Assembly (NCBI GenBank): GCA_030549495.1
Contig: JAUIRK010000752.1
Location: 1-64,000, forward strand
DNA: 64,000 nt
Source: Nectonema munidae
Taxonomy: Eukaryota > Nematomorpha > Nectonematoida > Nectonematidae
Direction of reading: 5' to 3'
Shown here in pieces: positions 52,001-57,945 of this stretch; the stretch's first letter is position 1, and every line of letters begins with the position of its first letter. The translations under genes and the position numbers were made by a program. Under the pieces are notes generated by a model that saw only the letters and a list, made by a program, of their open reading frames with translations, had not been told where the DNA came from and searched no databases.

Positions 52001-55000
52001 TAGAGAAAAGGGTTTTTTTGAGAAGTCATAAACATTCAAGAAAGTTTTTCTAGGGTCTGACTGTCGTAATCCATTAATGTTTAGGCTCATTTGCTCACAA
52101 AAGGCTGGCAATGAGACTGCTTTCAACTCAATGCCCCAAGTGATACGTCTTAATTATTTAGATATCAAATAACTGCAACTTTCATTTGATACCCAAGCCA
52201 AAGTTTAAAAGTTGCAGAAATTGAGAATCATATTTTTTGATTACTCTCTTCAACTCTGGGCGGTTAGGGTGTGATTTTCTCCAGATAAGATCAACCTGAC
52301 GGATGAGGACGCATTAAACTTTGAAATAATCGACTCCATTAATGCTACATTCGATAGGGTGTATAATTTGTTTGCTAGACGAGGATAGAACGGATGTAGA
52401 TTGAGTAGGTGTCCTTCATGGCTTGATAAGAGTTATAACTGAACAAATTTAATAAATTATCGTTTTTGATTATACTGGCTAGATTTCTTTAATTCCCCCC
52501 GATGATTAATTCAATATCGTCCATGATATCGATATTAATACAGTAGGGATCTTTAACTAATTTAATCTAATGTTTCTCAGGACAGATTTTGATGTCTAAG
52601 AATGCTAGAAGAGAAGTATATAATTCATGATAATGTACTTCACAGCAATTTACTAATGAGATAAAGTTAGTTAGTGGATCCAGAATCCCAAGTTGCATTG
52701 GAAGCGTTAGAAAAGCCAGATACAATAGATTATTAGAGGGAAGGGAATATGAGAGTTCTAAAAGGGATAGTACGGAAAAAAGTGTATGCTCGATTTGAGG
52801 CTTTATGTACATACTGCTGAGAGACAACCCATTTGTTTGAATTGTTCCTATTCGACTTGATAGCGTGTCAAAGAGATGGTTTGACCTGGAAATCATCCTA
52901 GTTGATCTCTTTACTGTCTGGGAGACTTGGCATCCTTGGTAAAGGAATTTCTTGGAGTACTCAAATAGAGGAATGGAGTAGCAAGTCTCCAAGGACTTTA
53001 ACACTAACTCAATTTTCTCACATGTACAATGAAGATGATCAATAAACTTCTCAATTGCTAGCTTTCTTTGCAGCCAAGTTTTGTGCTCTAGATATGGTTG
53101 AGAGATCGGAAGAATTGCTATCTGATTATCTCCTTGGCCCAGGAGTTGAGCTTCCGGAGACAAATCAGATAAGCAGAGTTCGAGTACTGAAGAAGTAATA
53201 AGGTCCACGCTTTTTGTCGCATGCCTTCGCACCAGAGAAAATGTAAAGTAGTCCCGGATTTGAAATAAAAGATTTTAGTCCAAATGGTAATCTGACTGAA
53301 TACTCATGGATGAGTTTGTACTTATAGTAAGCAATCAATCTTACATGAAATAATATTAACGAAGTCATCAAAATTTCAAATTTTGTAAGTATGCCAATAA
53401 ACCATGTTTTCCTTTACTTATTAATGGCACGGGAATAACGTCTCGTTTACTACACTTATTTCGATGTGTCTAACTTGTAAAAATCCCATAAGAATTAGGC
53501 CTTGTTTTTTAAAGTATACTTCTTGGAATCTTCAACAGGTGTCCCTTTTTGTAAGCATTCAAAAATTTATGAGTTGTTTTATTTACGTGTGTAAATCCTT
53601 CATTTTATAAAGTTGAGAGGAAATAGTGAAAATAAAAGGACAAACCCAAAATTAAAAATAATTTAAAATACAAATAAAATTATGTGATTTTAAAATGTTT
53701 TTATTTCCTTTCTTTAATATTTTTCGAAATATAGATAAAAAAGTGGAATTTTTAGTTCCTTTTATTAAATTTAATTTTCGTTGAACTACTCCAAACATAG
53801 AAGTTCCTGCTTTCTGTTTGGAAAGGGCTGATCTACTGTGCTGAAACAACTGATTTTAATTTTGCCATTAATTGGAAAAGTGTAATTATTGCTGAGAACG
53901 ATTATTTTGCTGAAAAAACTGTTTATAATCTCGTAGTCTCTTGAGTCAATGATGAGAATGTGTGCAAAATATATTGTCATCTTTTCATCGTCAGATGAAA
54001 TGTTCGTCGATTCATCGCTAAGGTGATAAAGATTACTTTGACGTGATTTGAGCTGCAAATTGCGAATAAATTTTCACTAAACTTCCATTTAGTGAAAAAA
54101 ATCATGAGCTTTTAGTATTTTGAAACTGTTTCGTTTATTGGCTTAAGTGAAGCTACACGTAAAGTTTTTCATACGTTTTACTTACAATTTTCGGAAGTTT
54201 GAAATACCAGAAAAAGAAGTGTTTAAATTTTTTGTGAAACCTGTCTGATTTTTAACTAATTTCCATTTATTTCTTTTAAACTTGTCATCCAAATTTCAAT
54301 AAATTAATAAAAGCTGGGATAGACAATTGTTATAAAATGTATTTCGACTCCAATGTTATTATGTATGGCTGTAAAAACTACAGTGTAAAATAGCAATTTT
54401 TTGTATGCTTTAGAAAGAGATATAGTTGAGTATTATTTTTAATTAAGGATAATTTTCAAGGAATTTTATTTGATTTTTTAGATATATATATCAGTTATCT
54501 CTTTGTGCATATCACTTAACTTTAGATGTAATCCTTTATATTTGGATAGATTTGTCGCATTCCATTAGTCGCAATGCAGCATTTGGAAAGTCTTTCAGAT
54601 ATTTTTAAAAGTACGGCAATTATAACTCTTCTGCTTTTGCCCGCTCTCAACTCTACCCAATTTCGAAAGTAACATTATTCCCCTCTCGCGTATGCGCCCA
54701 ATTTCTCAATTAATTTCCTCGTTTAGAGCATGCAGCAAAGTTGACTGTATCCTTTTTCCACTTCACTCTTCCAAAGATTCTGCATCAATTTTCTTCAAAA
54801 GTCCTGCAAAAAAGTTTTCAGGCGTAATAAAACAGGCTGCAGCAGATCCTAAAGGATCCACAAAAATTGTGTTGCGTTCATCTTCCAAGTAACGAAATTT
54901 ATTTAAATTACTTTAATAAAATGGTGTATCTACTGGTCAGCATTTAGTCTACCTTTTCTCATGTGTCATTAACTTTATTTATAATTTCTTTATAAAAATA

Positions 55001-57811
55001 TTTCCATGACATCGAAAAAAAACATCAAATATGTGTGATAAAAATCCATAAGAGCTTTTAAAATTAAATATATATTTTTTTATCACTACAGCAAGATTTA
55101 TTTTATTGTTAAAGTGGTTTAAAATAGGATTATTCTAAGCAAATTTTTAGTGCAACTAGATCTCCAGGTATACAACTGGTTCAAGGACAACTGCCCCTTG
55201 TTGGACAACTCTAAATGTCAACGATATATAGTAGAAATTATACACAATAACAAGGAAAGTTATTTATTTAAGAGATGAATTGAAAGACGAAAACAAATTA
55301 AAGTGTTAAGATATTAAACTTCGGTTAGCACATCACGGTGTTCTATATATTATTTAATGAGTTTAAATATTGCCGCTTCTTTATCCTGATAACAGTAATG
55401 GGGAAACTTGATAGAAAGGAATGAGGCTTATTTAAGTTAGACTGTCATGAATCGAGATATTTATACACCATTGCAAGCAAGTAGGTTGAACCGAATATTT
55501 AAATAAATAATAGAGAATAAAAGAAAATTAGTGACTATAATTCCAGATAAATTGCAATGATATCACACTTACTGCTACATACAATTAAACGTGGTTCAGT
55601 TGGAAAATGCAAAAATAATAAGAAATGATATCAAATTAGCTAGATGAATTCTATCTCAACATTATATAACTAATGTGCTGACAGTTTTGTAGGCGAATTT
55701 GTTTATAACGAAATTCTCCAGGTGCAGTCCAATTACAATATAACTCCTATCCCAGATTACTGTGAGGATAAGCGCAGTGATATATGCTTGCGTGTGTATA
55801 AAACTATACTGTATTCGGTAAAAAGATTGAAATCACGAAATTCGTTAAGTTGATCAGGAGTGTATTGGTTTAATAGTAACATTGCTATGCTGGCCCGACC
55901 GCTTATTCACAGTTCGAAATCGTCAATTTTCTTTTAATTTCCACTTCTATTTGAAGAATTCGTTTGAATTGTACTTCGTTTTTACTAGTATTTACATCAT
56001 TGATGCGTACCAAGGTCTCAGAGTGTATGAAATTGATTTACGCTACCTAAATCTAATCCAACACTCGGTATAGTTGAGATTTAAATGTTAAACGTAGATG
56101 AGCTCCAATTCTTTGTTACACACTTCTCCATAACTTTGGTTCAATTTATATTTAGAAAAAACACTAGTGGTAAATTTTAATCCTTTAAAAACATCCACAA
56201 TACACTTTATTATACTTAAACTTTAGTCTTATTTTGGTTACACAATTTTTAAGTGGAAACAGCGAAGCCTCATCCTCTTTTAACTTTTCCACATCGTCTT
56301 CAGGAAAATCGAATGAACGCATTTTTGATTTTACAGAGGCCTTTGAAAACGTGCAAAAGGGTTGTGGCGAGATGGAAGAAGTCTCAGCACACGCGAAGAA
56401 CAGACACCGCAAAGACGATGAGCACTTGTTCAACGAAAGCTTCGAACTGAGGAGAACAAAAGAAGCATTGCAAAAACTGCAAAACGTTAAAGAGTTTTAC
56501 TTGAACAAGAATAATGAGACCAAAAATGAAGCGAGTGTCTATGATAACAACAACAACAACAACAACAACACCTCTCTCTTCTCCTGTTATGATTCTCCCT
56601 TTGATGAGTTGGCCAGAGAAGAGAGGAGCAGGTGTGAGTGCGACAAAATATCGTGCAATAAATTCTACTCGTACAGAGATGTCATAAGTAAGTATTCACA
56701 TCTTTCTCCTCCTAAAAAGAAGATGTTGAATTCAATAGCGCTTAATTCAAACCACTTGCATTTTTCTTCGAATGGCGTGGGCGAAAATAAGAATCCTACG
56801 TCGGTGTCGTCTATTTCATCTTCTTTAGAAAATATTGCGATTGATAAAGGAATCCGTGATAAAAGAGGTTCTTACAAATTCTTGAGTCGCGATGAAATGC
56901 GAGATAGAATCGTTAGTATGGATGCCTTCAACCTACATAACAATTTTCACAAGCGAAACTACAGTTTTCGAGAAGTTCCCCAAAACTGTTTTCAGCAACG
57001 CTACCATTACTATGGTTCTCCCAAGAATTCGCCCTCCTGCAAGAGTTTTTCCTGCGCCTCCCCTCACCAACTTCAAAAGAATTGGCCAAAGTTCAACGAA
57101 GAAACCTTATACGAAAACAAACTCACTCTTCTAGAACAAGACTTAATCAAGCTAATCGGTAGTGACGAGCATTTTTCTCCTTTATCCCCGTCTTCTATCA
57201 GAAGTAATTCCATTACCAAGTCTCTATATCACAAAGCAAAAAGTGTTCAAAGCATTAAGTCATTTCAAGAAAAACGTGGCCTCACTTCTTCTTCCTTCAA
57301 TAAGAATGAACAGGGAGAATCTATCACACCCGCTTCCAACAAGAAAAAGCCGCTCCACGTCAGCAATTTGTCCCTCAAGTTTCCCGAGTCAAACTTCAAT
57401 GGCTCTATCAACGATGCCTACGTCCCTCCAACTCAGCCAAGCTTCTCTCAAAACGAAGAGTGGGATATTCTTGTTCAAAATGCGAGCGAATCCATTAACA
57501 ATAGAGAATTTAGCAACGACAACAATACCTTGAAACAATACAACGCTGCCATCCACCCGGACGACTTCGAAACGTTGGACAAGCTGAATAAACTGCAGAA
57601 AAAATGCAATGCACTTGAACACTCCCTCAACAAGGAAAAGTTAGTCAAAGACTTCATGACTAAGGCGATGAAGAGTTTGGTAGAAGATAATAAAGACTTG
57701 AAAGAAGACAATCGAAGACTGAAGTATGAATCACAAAGTGCTATTCAACAATGCAGTAAATTGAAACACTTTATTTTTAACAACTTCACCGCCTCGAAAA
57801 AATACAGCTGA
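30769..57811 (+). CDS. sipa1l: SIPA1L/SPAR-family Rap GTPase-activating protein, 15 coding exons (whole gene)
   Basis: Spliced CDS: 30769-31071, 34036-34474, 34904-35125, 36020-36153, 36216-36407, 37800-37878, 38544-38594, 45111-45372, 46681-46787, 48675-48812, 50072-50478, 51668-51805, 54550-54668, 54727-54888, 56227-57811. Every intron is GT-AG and all phases agree, giving 1445 residues plus stop. Domain order: S-rich N-terminus (1-150), segment ending NEIGGE (about 240), RapGAP (about 320-550, catalytic Asn517 in HIGND), linker typical of the family (560-780), PDZ (about 780-860, loop MGALGF), disordered C-terminal region, and a terminal coiled coil (about 1375-1445). The family stimulates GTP hydrolysis on Rap proteins, and SIPA1L members sit at synapses or junctions. 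Vertebrate SIPA1L1 is about 1800 residues, so this copy is shorter, mostly N-terminally; a further 5' coding exon may lie upstream. Identity rests on collinear matches to recalled family sequence; function is inferred. Confidence 0.93.
31788..32303. mobile_element. hAT-like non-autonomous element, 516 bp
   Basis: CAGGGTTTCTCAA at the left and TTTTAGAGACCCTG at the right are imperfect inverted repeats, each followed inside by GTGGGCTCC/CATGGGCCC-type sequence. No clean target duplication. Confidence 0.65.
32687..33068. mobile_element. TIR element with about 36-bp inverted termini
   Basis: ATACCATTTTTAGTTCTATT opens the element and AATAGAACTAAAAATGGTAT closes it, flanked by TA. The arms continue with TTGTCTTTTTGCAATT versus its near complement. 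A Tc1/mariner-type MITE is likely. A half-copy lies at 13556-13602. Confidence 0.78.
33103..33302. repeat. Inverted array of AAAATCTCC units
   Basis: The left half repeats (C/A)AAAATCTCC(C/G)AAAAC. The right half carries the complement (GGAGATTTTGG, GGGGATTT). The ends CTAGTCCAAATC and GGTGATTCTGACTAG pair, making one large foldback. Confidence 0.7.
34036..34474 (+). CDS. sipa1l: SIPA1L exon 2
   Basis: Acceptor TTTCTTTTATAG, donor A|GTAATC; phase 0 in, 1 out. It encodes FAHFD and [10 protein letters not shown], matching the FAHYD and TTGASAAAV stretches of vertebrate SIPA1L, then a Ser/Gln-rich segment and a terminal SNEIGGEF. The open frame runs on past the donor, so an ORF caller would wrongly extend it to 34560. 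Confidence 0.88.
34904..35125 (+). CDS. sipa1l: SIPA1L exon 3
   Basis: Acceptor TTTAATTTTAG, donor G|GTGAGA; phase 1 in, 1 out. The true frame ends in [21 protein letters not shown], matching the family segment that reads YIVEHVDLGAYYYRKFF just before the RapGAP domain. The longest open frame here (34931-35167) is a shadow in another frame. Confidence 0.9.
36020..36153 (+). CDS. sipa1l: SIPA1L exon 4
   Basis: Acceptor TATTTCTTAG, donor GAA|GTACGT; phase 1 in, 0 out. It encodes [16 protein letters not shown] and [11 protein letters not shown], parallel to the family's NYFGADENLGPVAVSI and YNYRIIFRTSE. It contains no long ATG-initiated ORF. Confidence 0.92.
36216..36407 (+). CDS. sipa1l: SIPA1L exon 5 (start of RapGAP core)
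   Basis: Acceptor TTTCTCTTCAAG, donor ACT|GTAATT; phase 0 in and out, 64 codons. It encodes [13 protein letters not shown] and [12 protein letters not shown], matching LRGSVLEDAIPST and KEVLEHVVPELN. It is separated from exon 4 by an intron of only 62 bp. Confidence 0.93.
37481..37680. repeat. Interspersed tandem repeat in SIPA1L intron 5
   Basis: Copies of GTTGGAGATGAACCATCGTAGTATAC-like units lie at 37481, 37512, 37635 and 37663 (the last truncated). Spacing is uneven (31, about 120 and 28 bp). Confidence 0.65.
37800..37878 (+). CDS. sipa1l: SIPA1L exon 6 (RapGAP)
   Basis: Acceptor TATGCTTTTAG, donor G|GTAATT; phase 0 in, 1 out, 79 nt. It encodes [13 protein letters not shown] followed by KEEEMYGN, matching the RapGAP hallmark KVGIMYCKAGQ..EEEMYNN. 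Confidence 0.93.
38544..38594 (+). CDS. sipa1l: SIPA1L exon 7 (51-nt microexon, RapGAP)
   Basis: Acceptor ATGTATAG, donor G|GTAACG; phase 1 in, 1 out, fitting exons 6 and 8. It encodes [16 protein letters not shown], which aligns with the family's [13 protein letters not shown]. The conserved GF.KYRAQLD part that normally follows is missing, so either this copy is shortened by about 19 residues or another small exon lies in the 6.5-kb intron that follows. Confidence 0.7.
38676..38681 (-). terminator. Poly(A) signal AATAAA of the thyroglobulin type-1 gene
   Basis: AATAAA on the minus strand begins 10 nt downstream of the stop codon at 38691, an unusually short 3'UTR. Confidence 0.5.
38691..38908 (-). 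CDS. Thyroglobulin type-1 domain protein, terminal exon, antisense in SIPA1L intron 7
   Basis: The exon follows an acceptor (ATGTATTTAG) and runs 72 codons to TAA. It encodes a complete thyroglobulin type-1 fold: [34 protein letters not shown] and a last Cys before the stop. CFC replaces the usual CWC, and two extra Cys may add a disulfide. Such domains occur in secreted protease inhibitors (thyropins) and matrix proteins. AATAAA on the same strand (38681-38676) lies 10 nt past the stop, supporting a terminal exon. Upstream exons (signal peptide) should lie at higher coordinates; I could not identify them. Confidence 0.82.
39012..39146 (+). mobile_element. tRNA-derived SINE, diverged copy in SIPA1L intron 7
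   Basis: GATCTTGGGTTCCAATCC (B-box region) is followed by CTTGTTCGACATAAGCAG, GTAATTCTGCCTTTCGGTGA and CTTTACC, in the same order as other copies of the family. The head is degraded. Confidence 0.6.
40253..40423. mobile_element. Truncated TTAA MITE beside a hAT terminus
   Basis: 40253-40359 begins TTAACCCGTTAACGACCAGAA and includes AATCAGACGATATC and AAGCAGAAATTTGTATTAAA, shared with elements at 42662 and 47181. It then meets GGGCCGGGTAAACTTACTTC and ends GGTTTGGTGACTCCTG, a hAT-type terminus whose partner end I could not find. Confidence 0.55.
41580..42240. other. GC-richer unexplained block in SIPA1L intron 7
   Basis: About 650 bp with markedly more G+C than its flanks, in which every frame is broken by stops. 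Fragments such as [21 protein letters not shown] (+ frame near 41955) look protein-like, suggesting a decayed transposon ORF. No family identified. Confidence 0.35.
42662..42787. mobile_element. TTAA-flanked MITE, 126 bp, complete copy
   Basis: Begins TTAACCGGTTATCGACC and ends GACCGATAACGGGTTAA, giving inverted termini with TTAA on each side. The interior contains GATATCGTCTG and AATCTTCTGCTTTACATT. It is the best copy of a family also at 40253, 44074 and 47181. Confidence 0.85.
43056..43259 (-). other. Exon-like ORF, minus strand, SIPA1L intron 7
   Basis: After the acceptor-like GGTGGCATTTAG, the frame reads [20 protein letters not shown] followed by [15 protein letters not shown], a plausible amphipathic helix. 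It could belong to the thyroglobulin type-1 gene downstream on the same strand, but nothing links them beyond strand. Confidence 0.2.
43781..43909. mobile_element. CCCTTTGRGGAC MITE family, best copy, 129 bp
   Basis: Inverted ends AACCCTTTGACGACCAAAA and TTGTCCTCAAAGGGTTAA, with GGCAGGCGATTTTCATTTTTT inside. TTAA is on the right; the left TTAA is mutated to TTCAA. Confidence 0.75.
44074..44177. mobile_element. TTAA-family MITE, diverged copy
   Basis: Matches the 42662 element: TTTCGACCACAGT, AATGGTCTTCGTTTA, ACAAATCTGCTTTAAATTAG, ATATCGTCGGATTATTCTAG and a terminal GGTTAA. Confidence 0.65.
44685..44905. mobile_element. TA-flanked MITE, pogo/Tc1-like, 221 bp
   Basis: Opens TACAGTCAAACCTATATT and closes AAAAGACTGTA. 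The short inverted repeat TACAGTC with TA outermost is typical of pogo/Tigger-type deletion derivatives. No ORF. Confidence 0.55.
45111..45372 (+). CDS. sipa1l: SIPA1L exon 8 (RapGAP catalytic segment)
   Basis: Acceptor TTTCTTTTAG, donor AA|GTAACC; phase 1 in, 2 out. It encodes [32 protein letters not shown] and [11 protein letters not shown], nearly identical to the family. The Asn of HIGND (residue 517 in my numbering) is the catalytic Asn thumb known from Rap1GAP, so the GAP is probably active. Confidence 0.97.
45888..46002. mobile_element. hAT-type terminus, fragment
   Basis: TATGGACCCCTTACTG, TGGAGCCCC and GGACCCCGTTGGGAAAACAACCTG resemble, on the minus strand, the common CAGGTTGTTTTCCCAACG..GGTCC opening of hAT elements. 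The other end was not found. It lies in SIPA1L intron 8. Confidence 0.45.
46681..46787 (+). CDS. sipa1l: SIPA1L exon 9
   Basis: Acceptor TTGCATTTAG, donor G|GTAAGA; phase 2 in, 1 out. It encodes [19 protein letters not shown] and FRSFILAK, matching SVAVTRSRDVPSFGPPIPK and FRDFLLAK directly after the RapGAP domain. Confidence 0.95.
47181..47440. mobile_element. Compound TTAA-family MITE, 260 bp
   Basis: TTAACCGGTTATCGACCACAG at the left and CTAGTCCTCAGCGGGTTAA at the right. The middle contains a second, inverted copy start (TTTAACCCGTTTACGATC), so two elements are nested or in tandem. It lies in SIPA1L intron 9. Confidence 0.75.
48675..48812 (+). CDS. sipa1l: SIPA1L exon 10
   Basis: Acceptor ATTATTTTAG, donor T|GTAAGT; phase 1 in, 1 out. 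It encodes [29 protein letters not shown] and SSSHLF, parallel to the family's VINAENAAHKSEKF, YLKDLAEKNVTNTPID and GKFPFISL. Confidence 0.9.
50072..50478 (+). CDS. sipa1l: SIPA1L exon 11 (linker between RapGAP and PDZ)
   Basis: Acceptor TTCACTTTAG, donor AAT|GTAATA; phase 1 in, 0 out. It encodes [26 protein letters not shown]-like [27 protein letters not shown] and [13 protein letters not shown]. These follow the family's PGAEL..AIVWAV, LGISNEFIVLIE, DVIGWTS, LKIFYERG and IVKRLQFVSKGCE. A second possible donor (GGC|GTAAAT, 6 nt earlier) would shorten the loop by two residues. Confidence 0.93.
51668..51805 (+). CDS. sipa1l: SIPA1L exon 12 (PDZ, first half)
   Basis: Acceptor CCATAAATAG, donor GAA|GTATTA; phase 0 in and out, 46 codons. 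It encodes [16 protein letters not shown] and [18 protein letters not shown], matching MTLRRNGLGQLGFHVN and GIVADVEPYGYAWQAGLR. MGALGF is the carboxylate-binding loop of the PDZ fold. Confidence 0.94.
51911..52153 (-). CDS. Unrecognised antisense gene, probable terminal exon
   Basis: The open frame ends in TAA at 51911 and is less AT-rich than its surroundings. It encodes [38 protein letters not shown] and [13 protein letters not shown]. The exact acceptor is unresolved, because several AGs (52147, 52127, 52120) fit different phases. It is probably the C-terminus of the gene whose exons lie at 52255-53371, from position and strand only. Confidence 0.42.
   Translation of the reverse strand, partial: LRRITWGIELKAVSLPAFCEQMSLNINGLRQSDPRKTFLNVYDFSKKPFSLRPFSPYQESRIGLKYKSGALSLVTTDSSK
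52255..52374 (-). CDS. Unrecognised antisense gene, next exon
   Basis: Acceptor CTATCCTCGTCTAG with a good pyrimidine tract; phase 1 in, matching the donor at 52644 across a 269-bp intron. It encodes [19 protein letters not shown], then [15 protein letters not shown]. The frame stops at 52250, so a donor must lie just before; the only GT is a weak one (A|GTTGAA). No family recognised. Confidence 0.5.
52644..53371 (-). CDS. Unrecognised gene antisense in SIPA1L intron 12, main exon with apparent frameshift
   Basis: The main frame, open on the minus strand from 53274 down to a stop at 52567, carries well-mixed protein sequence (for example [38 protein letters not shown]) in a less AT-rich patch. 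Upstream, another frame from ATG 53368 reads [20 protein letters not shown]. This joins smoothly to [19 protein letters not shown] of the main frame only if a one-base shift occurs near 53250-53290. A good donor (T|GTGAAG) ends the exon at 52644 and fits the next exon in phase. The protein is mostly helical and soluble-looking, with no domain I recognise. The frame change may be a real lesion, an assembly error or a missed micro-intron. Confidence 0.55.
53786..54052 (-). CDS. Possible upstream exon of the antisense gene in intron 12
   Basis: An open frame follows a strong acceptor on the minus strand (GCAATTTGCAG, exon from 54052). It reads [19 protein letters not shown] and later [17 protein letters not shown]. 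It ends in a stop at 53786 without a clear donor, although CACA|GTAGAT within it is possible. It could be a coding exon or chance. Confidence 0.25.
   Translation of the reverse strand, partial: LKSRQSNLYHLSDESTNISSDDEKMTIYFAHILIIDSRDYEIINSFFSKIIVLSNNYTFPINGKIKISCFSTVDQPFPNRKQELLCLE
54550..54668 (+). CDS. sipa1l: SIPA1L exon 13 (PDZ, second half)
   Basis: Acceptor TTTGGATAG, donor AA|GTAACA; phase 0 in, 2 out. It encodes [19 protein letters not shown], then [10 protein letters not shown], matching ICKVAVATLSHEQMIDLL and VKVVIIPPH. Confidence 0.9.
54727..54888 (+). CDS. sipa1l: SIPA1L exon 14
   Basis: It follows a 58-bp intron with acceptor TTCCTCGTTTAG; phase 2 in, 2 out (donor AA|GTAACG). 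It encodes [13 protein letters not shown], then [19 protein letters not shown], a post-PDZ segment that I cannot align in detail. It is placed by phase and position. An intron is required because the frame of exon 13 meets TAA at 54669. Confidence 0.8.
56227..57811 (+). CDS. sipa1l: SIPA1L exon 15 (terminal; disordered region and coiled coil)
   Basis: Acceptor TTAAACTTTAG, phase 2 in; 528 codons to TGA. It is rich in Ser, Asn and Lys, with a run of eight Asn encoded by (AAC)8 at 56546-56569. [11 protein letters not shown] (around 57140) matches the family's IEEDLKKLIDL, and [12 protein letters not shown] (around 57455) matches DLDWSNLVDAAK. The last 70 residues form a heptad-rich coiled coil containing [19 protein letters not shown] and ending in LKHFIFNNF, as in SPAR C-termini. 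No intron is needed. Confidence 0.95.
56546..56569 (+). repeat. Coding (AAC)8 microsatellite
   Basis: Eight in-frame AAC codons give a poly-Asn run in the disordered C-terminal part of SIPA1L. In-frame length variation between individuals is likely. Confidence 0.9.
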
Positions 57812-57851
57812 GAACTCTTTTTATGCAAAAAGAAGAAAGCCAACCTCTGGT

Positions 57852-57857
57852 AATAAA
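57852..57857 (+). terminator. Poly(A) signal AATAAA for SIPA1L
   Basis: AATAAA lies 41 nt after the SIPA1L stop codon. A second AATAAA at 57940-57945 could mark a longer 3'UTR. Confidence 0.6.
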
Positions 57858-57945
57858 ATAATTCATATTCTTTAACAACGATTTCAAAGAGTAAGAATAC
57901 CAATATACATATATAGTCATACATCATCTATATATACTAAATAAA

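Noticed and set aside
51911..53371. Vezatin-like protein
   Set aside because: A short YS.PL..(M)ISR similarity was noticed, but the membrane segments that precede it in vezatin are missing, so the match is not convincing.
56892..57711. Open frames overlapping SIPA1L exon 15 (56892-57134 +, 57162-57533 +, 57389-57711 -)
   Set aside because: They are shadows of the 528-codon terminal exon, whose frame is confirmed by splice phase and the C-terminal coiled coil.
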